Assembly: GCA_009774175.1 (NCBI GenBank)
Contig: VSNG01000004.1
Coordinates: 2,690 to 66,689, forward strand
Direction of reading: 5' to 3'
Length of the DNA: 64,000 nucleotides
DNA from: Lachnospiraceae bacterium
Lineage (GTDB): Bacteria > Bacillota > Clostridia > Lachnospirales > Lachnospiraceae
Part shown: in pieces, positions 59,472-64,000 of the stretch
Position numbering within the stretch: position 1 is the stretch's first letter
Layout: each line of letters begins with the position of its first letter
Notes under the pieces: model-generated
What the model was told of the DNA's origin: nothing
Databases searched by the model: none
The model's input: the letters and a program-made list of their open reading frames with translations, nothing else
Program-made: the position numbers and the translations under genes

Positions 59472-61127
59472 ATGGATATGAACATTCTGATAATAAACGG
59501 AAGTCCGAGAGGTGAAAAAAGCAACAGCTATCAGTTGACGGGCGCCTTTTTGAGAGGAGTAAGACAAAGGGCCGGGGAGGTGCAGATCAGGGAACACGAA
59601 GTGTGCAAACTGGATATCAGACCTTGCCTCGGGTGCTTTTCCTGCTGGAGCGGCACACCCGGTAAATGCTGTATGGAAGACGATATGGAACAGGTGATAC
59701 AGGATATTCTCTGGGCAGATATAACGATCTGGAGTTTTCCGCTGTATTATTTTACAGTTCCGGGCGGGCTGAAAAATCTGATTGACAGGCAGCTTCCCAT
59801 GCTTCTTCCTTTTATGGAAGAAAAGGAGGGACAGGTCGGAAGCGGTGGTCATCCCTCACGCTATGACATGAGCGGGAAAAGGACGGTGCTGATTTCCACA
59901 TGCGGGTTTTATACCGCCGAGGGAAACTATGACGGTGTGTACAGTCTGTTTGACCACATTTGCGGACGGGGAAATTATACTGCGATTTTCTGTGGTCAGG
60001 GAGAATTGTTTCGGGTGCCGGAGCTGGCAGGGATTACCGGCGAATATCTTTCCTGTGTGGAGCAGGCGGGAAGGGAATATATGGACGGCGGCGTGTCTGC
60101 AAAGAGCAGGGAGAGGCTTGCACAGCTTTTACTGCCGAGGGAAACCTTTGAGGCGTGTGCGGACGCAAGCTGGGGAATTGCAAGGGATGAGGACGGTGTA
60201 AAAAGAGATGACGGCAGTACCCGGAAAGAGTCGGATACGCTGACATTTACAAGACAGATGGCGGCGCTTTATCGGAAAGAGAGCTGGTCCGGCAAAGATA
60301 TTGTGCTGGAAATGTGCTATACGGATGTGGAGGAATGCTATCAGATCGTGCTGGGAAAGGATGGCAGTCATGTTTATACGGACGGCTTCCGTAGTGCCGA
60401 TACAAGGATCGAGACGCCGGTCACTGTATGGCGTTCCATTGCGTCAGGTGAGATTCGTGGGGATGAAGCCATGATGCAGGGGCTTTACCGCGTTAAGGGA
60501 GACTTTAATCTGATGCTGAAATGGGACGACTATTTTGGCGGCGCCGGTTCTCGGACAGCGTGTGCGGCAGAAGCTCCGGCGCAGAAGGATACCAATATGA
60601 ATGTCATGCTGATTCCGTGGATTGTCTTTTGGGTAACTGTTTCGATCAGCAGACAAACCGGATGTCTGTTAAGCATTGCGGCCTGCGCGCTTGTTTCATT
60701 GATTTATTACAGGAATAGAAAAACGGTGTACGACGTAGTAAGCGGTGCGGCGGTGACGGGGCTTGCGGTTATTATGCTGGCAGGTGTGTCCGAAAAATGG
60801 ATACTGCCGCTTTCCTATTTGGCTTTCGGCGTTATGTGGCTTGTATCCTGCTTTGGCGGCCTGCTGCCGCTTACGGCACATTATTCCATGAACAACTATG
60901 GCAAGGAGAAAGCGTTGAAAAACGGACTTTTTATAAAGACAAACCGCATTTTAACCATGCTTTGGGGGATTCTGTATCTGGTTACGTCGGTGCTTTGCTG
61001 GTTTCTGATGCAGTCGCCGATAAGCTTCCTGACGGGGCTTATTAATTCCCTGGCTCCTGTTCTTATGGGGATTTTTACGGCATGGTTTCAGAAATGGTAT
61101 CCGGCCAGAGTGGCCAGAGGAAAGTAA
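59472..61127 (+). CDS. three-part fusion: flavodoxin-like NAD(P)H reductase, SCP2-like domain, membrane domain
   Basis: Residues 1-~185 form an NADPH-dependent FMN reductase/flavodoxin-like domain: ILIINGSPRGEKSNS (FMN phosphate loop), CLGCFSCWSGTPGKC (iron-sulfur or disulfide-prone Cys set) and SFPLYYFTVPGGLKN. Residues ~270-355 (VLEMCYTDVEECYQIVLGKD, TRIETPVTVWRSIASGE, GLYRVKGDFNLMLKWDDYF) resemble an SCP2 sterol-carrier domain. The rest has about six membrane helices. The two ATGs at 59472 and 59478 are both possible behind AGAGGGGG; the frame open from 59361 lies in the terminator. I infer a membrane redox or lipid-related function; the substrate is unknown. Confidence 0.7.
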   Translation: MDMNILIINGSPRGEKSNSYQLTGAFLRGVRQRAGEVQIREHEVCKLDIRPCLGCFSCWSGTPGKCCMEDDMEQVIQDILWADITIWSFPLYYFTVPGGLKNLIDRQLPMLLPFMEEKEGQVGSGGHPSRYDMSGKRTVLISTCGFYTAEGNYDGVYSLFDHICGRGNYTAIFCGQGELFRVPELAGITGEYLSCVEQAGREYMDGGVSAKSRERLAQLLLPRETFEACADASWGIARDEDGVKRDDGSTRKESDTLTFTRQMAALYRKESWSGKDIVLEMCYTDVEECYQIVLGKDGSHVYTDGFRSADTRIETPVTVWRSIASGEIRGDEAMMQGLYRVKGDFNLMLKWDDYFGGAGSRTACAAEAPAQKDTNMNVMLIPWIVFWVTVSISRQTGCLLSIAACALVSLIYYRNRKTVYDVVSGAAVTGLAVIMLAGVSEKWILPLSYLAFGVMWLVSCFGGLLPLTAHYSMNNYGKEKALKNGLFIKTNRILTMLWGILYLVTSVLCWFLMQSPISFLTGLINSLAPVLMGIFTAWFQKWYPARVARGK

Positions 61128-61160
61128 GAAAATAAGTCTGACGACGGAATGGAAGGAAAC

Positions 61161-61598
61161 ATGAAAATAACAATACAGGATATTGCGCCCGGAGAAGAGG
61201 AAGAGATTATTGTAAGGTGCAGGGATCTGGACGATGCGCTTCTTCGCATGATTCGCGAGTTGAAGATGAGGCGCGGAAAATTTACGGTTACGGAAAATGA
61301 TAAGATCAGGCAGATTGACGCGGACGATATCTATTATTTTGAGGCCGTGGATAATAAAGTGTTTCTTTATCTGGAACAGGATGTGTTCGAGGTCAGATAC
61401 AAGCTGTATGAAATTGAAAAGAAGTATGCGGATACAGATTTTTTCCGGGCGTCCAAGTCAGTGATTATCAATCTGGCCAGAGTAAAGCAGTTTGCGCCGG
61501 ATTTCGGCGGGCGGTTTGAGGCGCAGATGATGAACGGGGAACGGCTTAAGATTTCCAGACAGTATGTACCGGCGCTTAAGAAGAGGCTTGGTATGTGA
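61161..61598 (+). CDS. LytTR-family DNA-binding regulator
   Basis: This 145-residue regulator has a LytTR domain in its C-terminal two thirds: IDADDIYYFEAVDNKVFLYL, YKLYEIEKKYADTDFFRASK and SVIINLARVKQF. The N-terminus lacks a receiver domain, so it is not a classical response regulator. It is paired with a DUF3021 membrane protein downstream, the usual partner of such stand-alone LytTR proteins, which often control the membrane protein or its own operon. ATG 61161 follows GGAAGG. ATG 61149 is an alternative. Confidence 0.9.
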   Translation: MKITIQDIAPGEEEEIIVRCRDLDDALLRMIRELKMRRGKFTVTENDKIRQIDADDIYYFEAVDNKVFLYLEQDVFEVRYKLYEIEKKYADTDFFRASKSVIINLARVKQFAPDFGGRFEAQMMNGERLKISRQYVPALKKRLGM

Positions 61599-61659
61599 GT
61601 CAAATGCAGCTGTAAAATGAAAAACAGGCGCGGCAAAATGCGCGGGAACGAGGGCTTAT

Positions 61660-62103
61660 ATGACGGATAATATAAAAAAAAGGATTGTGGAACTGCTGTT
61701 GACCTTCTGCATGGTGACTACGGGCAGCGTCTTTGTCTGTGCAGTTTATAATAATATATTCTGGCCCCATGACGTATACCTGAATGCGGATGTTCTCTGG
61801 CAGCTTCTGGCGCTGGCGTTTTTGTGCAGTCTTGGTAATTTTATTCATCCCTATCGGGAAGTCAGCCGCAGGCGGGAACTGCTCAATAAGGGCCTGCATT
61901 ATCTGTATATCAATGCGGTGGTGCTTAGCTGCGGTTATGGTTTTCAGTGGATGGACAGAGGAAATGTCTTAATGCTGGCAGTTATGATCTTTGGAATCCT
62001 GTTCGTCTTTGTTGTGGTTTCTTTTGTGATCTGGAGGCTGCATGCAAGGGAGTCCGAGAATCTGAATCGGAAGCTTAGGGAATATCAGCAGACAGGCGAA
62101 TGA
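61660..62103 (+). CDS. DUF3021 family membrane protein
   Basis: The 147-residue protein has four membrane helices (LLLTFCMVTTGSVFVCAVY, LWQLLALAFLCSLGNFI, YLYINAVVLSCGYGF, MLAVMIFGILFVFVVVSFVIW) and a charged C-terminal tail. This is the DUF3021 plan. It follows the LytTR gene after 61 bases. It probably inhibits or senses for the LytTR protein, as proposed for this family pair. The signal is unknown. Confidence 0.85.
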   Translation: MTDNIKKRIVELLLTFCMVTTGSVFVCAVYNNIFWPHDVYLNADVLWQLLALAFLCSLGNFIHPYREVSRRRELLNKGLHYLYINAVVLSCGYGFQWMDRGNVLMLAVMIFGILFVFVVVSFVIWRLHARESENLNRKLREYQQTGE

Positions 62104-62193
62104 AATACCAACGTAAAATGGTGAGAAAAAAGATAGAGTGAAAGAATTGCTGCGGGGCAGCGCCGAAAATATCAGTATCTGTTCACCTGAAAA

Positions 62194-62221
62194 GAGCAGG
62201 GGTATTATTGCGCCCCTGCTC
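62194..62221 (-). terminator. terminator of the hemerythrin gene
   Basis: GAGCAGGGG and CCCCTGCTC form a 9-bp stem that overlaps the stop codon. On the minus strand it ends in TTTTC. The T run is short. Confidence 0.6.
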
Positions 62222-63017
62222 CGATTTTCTTGTCGCTATGTAAAATGTGGTTTACAAGCCATTCAGTCAGAAATTCCATCAGGTCTTCCAGCGTTTCCTG
62301 CTGATTGTCGTCTATATGCTCCAGATCCATTTCTTCCAGCCTTGATACAAAGGCTTCATGGGCTCTTCTCTGGGCTTCAAGCCCTTCGTAGTGGATGCTT
62401 TCCATATAGAGCTCTTCGTCCTGAAAATGAAATTTTGTGTATTCCCTCAATTCTTCCAGAAGCCGTACAATTTCATCATATTTGTCGACGGCCATTTCAT
62501 CGGTCATGACACGGTACACATCGCCGATGATGCGGAACAGCTCTTTGTGCTCCTTATCCACTATGGATATTCCTGTCAGATACTTGTCGGTAAATTCGGG
62601 CGCCGTGCGCTCCTCCGACGGCTTTAGTTTGCCGATCATAAGATCGGAGCTGATGATATGACGGTACAGCCAGGTGACAAGATAGCGGAGCAGGTCTTCC
62701 AGAACCGCCTGCTGTTCGTGGTCGGAGGAAAAGGAGTTGGTAATACCGTTGATCTTATCGCGGAAGAAAAGGTGCTGGCGCTTTTGCAGATTCAGCTCCG
62801 GGTGACGGATGCTCTCCATGTAGTCCTCTTCATGCTCAAAATGTTCTTCCGCGTAATGTTCCAGACGCTCCACCATGGCGATGATACGGTCGTATTTATC
62901 GCTTATGATCTGATTGTCCAGTAAATCCTGCGTTTCGTTTATAATTCGAAAAAGCTCCCTGTGTTCATTGTCTATTTCCTCTACACCGATCAGACAGTCA
63001 TCCGTAAAATGATACAT
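62205..63017 (-). CDS. double-domain bacteriohemerythrin
   Basis: Two hemerythrin domains stand in tandem (residues ~5-130 and ~142-265). Each binds a di-iron centre that can hold O2. Ligand motifs of domain 1 are DNEHRELF, EEHFEHEEDYM, QKRQHLFF and WLYRHIISSD. Those of domain 2 are DKEHKELF, KFHFQDEELYM, QRRAHEAF and WLVNHILHSD. In both, the first His of the usual HxxxH pair reads Gln (QKRQH, QRRAH). The function is probably O2 or iron handling in an anaerobe. AAGGAGG lies before the ATG at 63017. It is divergent from the chemoreceptor gene. Confidence 0.88.
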   Translation of the reverse strand: MYHFTDDCLIGVEEIDNEHRELFRIINETQDLLDNQIISDKYDRIIAMVERLEHYAEEHFEHEEDYMESIRHPELNLQKRQHLFFRDKINGITNSFSSDHEQQAVLEDLLRYLVTWLYRHIISSDLMIGKLKPSEERTAPEFTDKYLTGISIVDKEHKELFRIIGDVYRVMTDEMAVDKYDEIVRLLEELREYTKFHFQDEELYMESIHYEGLEAQRRAHEAFVSRLEEMDLEHIDDNQQETLEDLMEFLTEWLVNHILHSDKKIGAGAQ

Positions 63018-63055
63018 ACTGAGATTCCTCCTTATAGGTAATGACGTTTCCTTTT

Positions 63056-63083
63056 ATTATATATCATGTCAGCAGGAAATCAA
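63056..63083 (-). promoter_or_regulatory. promoter of the hemerythrin gene
   Basis: Read on the minus strand: TTGATT (63083-63078), 16-base spacer, consensus TATAAT (63061-63056), 39 bases before the start codon. Confidence 0.6.
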
Positions 63084-63119
63084 GCGCGAACAAAGTGAGC
63101 ATTTGATTTCACCTGATAT
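63065..63119. repeat. imperfect inverted repeat between hemerythrin and chemoreceptor genes
   Basis: Arms near 63065-63084 (TCATGTCAGCAGGAAATCAA) and 63101-63119 (TTGATTTCACCTGATATGA) are complementary with few mismatches around a 16-base centre. It overlaps the minus-strand -35 box. Confidence 0.55.
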
Positions 63120-63142
63120 GATAACGAAAGAATGAAATGCAC

Positions 63143-63172
63143 TTGAATGTAAAAGGGTAATGGGTGTATAAT
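63143..63172 (+). promoter_or_regulatory. promoter of the chemoreceptor gene
   Basis: TTGAAT (63143-63148), 18-base spacer, consensus TATAAT (63167-63172). It rules out start codons before about 63179. Confidence 0.65.
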
Positions 63173-63220
63173 AATTTAGGAATAATTTCCTATATGAAAG
63201 GTATGGGGGAAGGGAAGGAA

Positions 63221-64000
63221 GTGCAGAGGGTGAAAGAAAAACAGGGAAAAACTAAGAGTTTAAAGACCACATTGATTCTGGTCTGCGCATCGCTCGGAAT
63301 TGTGATCGGCGTGGTGGTAGGAATGATCGGCGTTTTGACGATCAGAAACATCTCCAATGGCGCATATGACGAGTATGCAAGAGCGATGGATGACGGTTAC
63401 AGGACGGAGATCAAGTCCCAGGTGCAGAGCGTGCTGGCGATTTTGCAGGCGGAATATGACAAAGCAGGGGCGGGAGAACTGACGGAGGAGGAAGCCAAAC
63501 TTGAGGCGGCCGAAATTGTCCGCGCCATGCGCTACCGTGACGACGACAGCGGTTATTTTTGGATAGACGATAAGGATTACATACTGGTTATGCACCCGAT
63601 TCTTTCGGAGTAGGAAGGGAATAACCGATACGATCTGGAAGATCAGAACGGCATCATGATCATTCAGGAAATCATGAAGGTGTGTCAGTCCGCGGAGAAG
63701 GGCGGTTATAACGAATTTTACTTTACCAAGGCGGACGGTGTGACAGTGGCTCCAAAGGTGGCTTATTCCGGCTATTTTGAGCCGTGGGGCTGGGCGATTT
63801 CCACAGGAAACTATGTGGACGATATGGAAGAGGAGATGCAGGGCATCAAAGATTCGATTGTCCGGGAATTTCGGAATTCCTGTGTCCTTATGGGGATCTG
63901 CTGCGTGGTTCTTTTGCTGATCACGGTAGTGGTATCCTGCGTTGTGGGTGAATTTCTTGTGGTGCCTCTGCGCAGAGTCAAGGATTTTGCGGTAAGCATC
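63221..64000 (+). pseudogene. methyl-accepting chemotaxis protein with Cache domain, interrupted by an in-frame TAG; runs off window
   Basis: The first part has a membrane helix (LILVCASLGIVIGVVVGMIG) and the start of a single Cache sensor (DDDSGYFWIDDKDYILVMHP). At 63611-63613 an in-frame TAG follows ILSE. The same frame then continues without a stop to base 64000 with EGNNRYDLEDQNGIMIIQEI, GYFEPWGWAISTGNYVDDME and the second membrane helix. HAMP-like residues (VVPLRRVKDFAV) follow. So one codon, most likely a former CAG, breaks an otherwise intact chemoreceptor. The start is uncertain: GTG 63221 or 63230 after GGGAAGG, or ATG 63194. Confidence 0.82.

Noticed and set aside
63611..63613. TAG read as pyrrolysine
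   Set aside because: No PYLIS-like structure or pyl genes are seen in the window. A Gln-to-stop change is simpler, so it is kept only as a check item.
1..64000. CRISPR array, prophage, insertion sequence or replication origin
   Set aside because: No regularly spaced repeats, integrase, transposase or DnaA-box cluster was seen on reading through. The only tandem repeats are those listed.

Overview
The window looks like chromosome of a Gram-positive anaerobe of the class Clostridia, most probably a Lachnospiraceae-type gut bacterium. This is judged from the gene families and their order (tmcAL next to pta-ackA, polA-coaE followed by an FtsA-like ATPase, feoAB, ECF transporter parts, a two-gene SufC/SufB system, bacteriohemerythrin), from strong AGGAGG ribosome binding sites, and from the clostridial style of promoters and terminators. 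No database was searched.

Layout. 1-5096: the end of an acidic/lysine-rich membrane protein gene, then hisH-hisF, ung and lysA. 5133-14409: a surface-polysaccharide type locus built around an exosortase of the Gram-positive XrtG kind. It holds a glycosidase-like lipoprotein, a large polytopic membrane protein, a secreted low-complexity protein with a sorting-tail-like C-terminus, two 6-pyruvoyl-tetrahydropterin-synthase-like proteins, the exosortase and a processive GT2 glycosyltransferase. A terminator and tRNA-Leu(CAA) close it. 15035-17217: a compact minus-strand operon with two DUF2589-type proteins, a small unknown protein and a nuclease-like unknown protein. 17368-22119: a polar amino-acid ABC transporter operon with a UroD-family protein as first gene. 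It is preceded by a strong promoter, a 45-residue leader peptide with four consecutive Cys codons and an intrinsic terminator, which is the architecture of a cysteine-responsive attenuator. 22298-30868: GH25 lysozyme, a zinc-finger anti-sigma-like protein, polA, coaE, an FtsA-like ATPase and walJ.

30870-31980 is a graveyard holding a TetR N-terminal stub, an internal piece of a sugar-binding protein and the C-terminal part of a GH30 glycosidase. 32171-46486: aldo-keto reductase, upp, an ACT-domain/PFL pair, an ECF transporter (S, double ATPase, T), an SDR epimerase, feoAB, a Sel1-repeat protein, and a GH13 glucosidase under a LacI-type palindrome followed by a glycerol-1-phosphate-dehydrogenase-like gene. 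46653-56730: an HPr-like protein without the phospho-His, sbcDC, minimal sufC-sufB, cardiolipin synthase, plsC and tmcAL. 56937-64000: pta-ackA, an unusual flavodoxin/SCP2-like/membrane fusion, a LytTR-DUF3021 pair, a double bacteriohemerythrin, and a chemoreceptor gene broken by an in-frame amber codon that runs off the window.

The most unusual items are the XrtG locus with its candidate target, the DUF2589/nuclease-like operon, the poly-Cys leader attenuator, a ten-G tract next to a promoter in the XrtG locus, and the amber-interrupted chemoreceptor.
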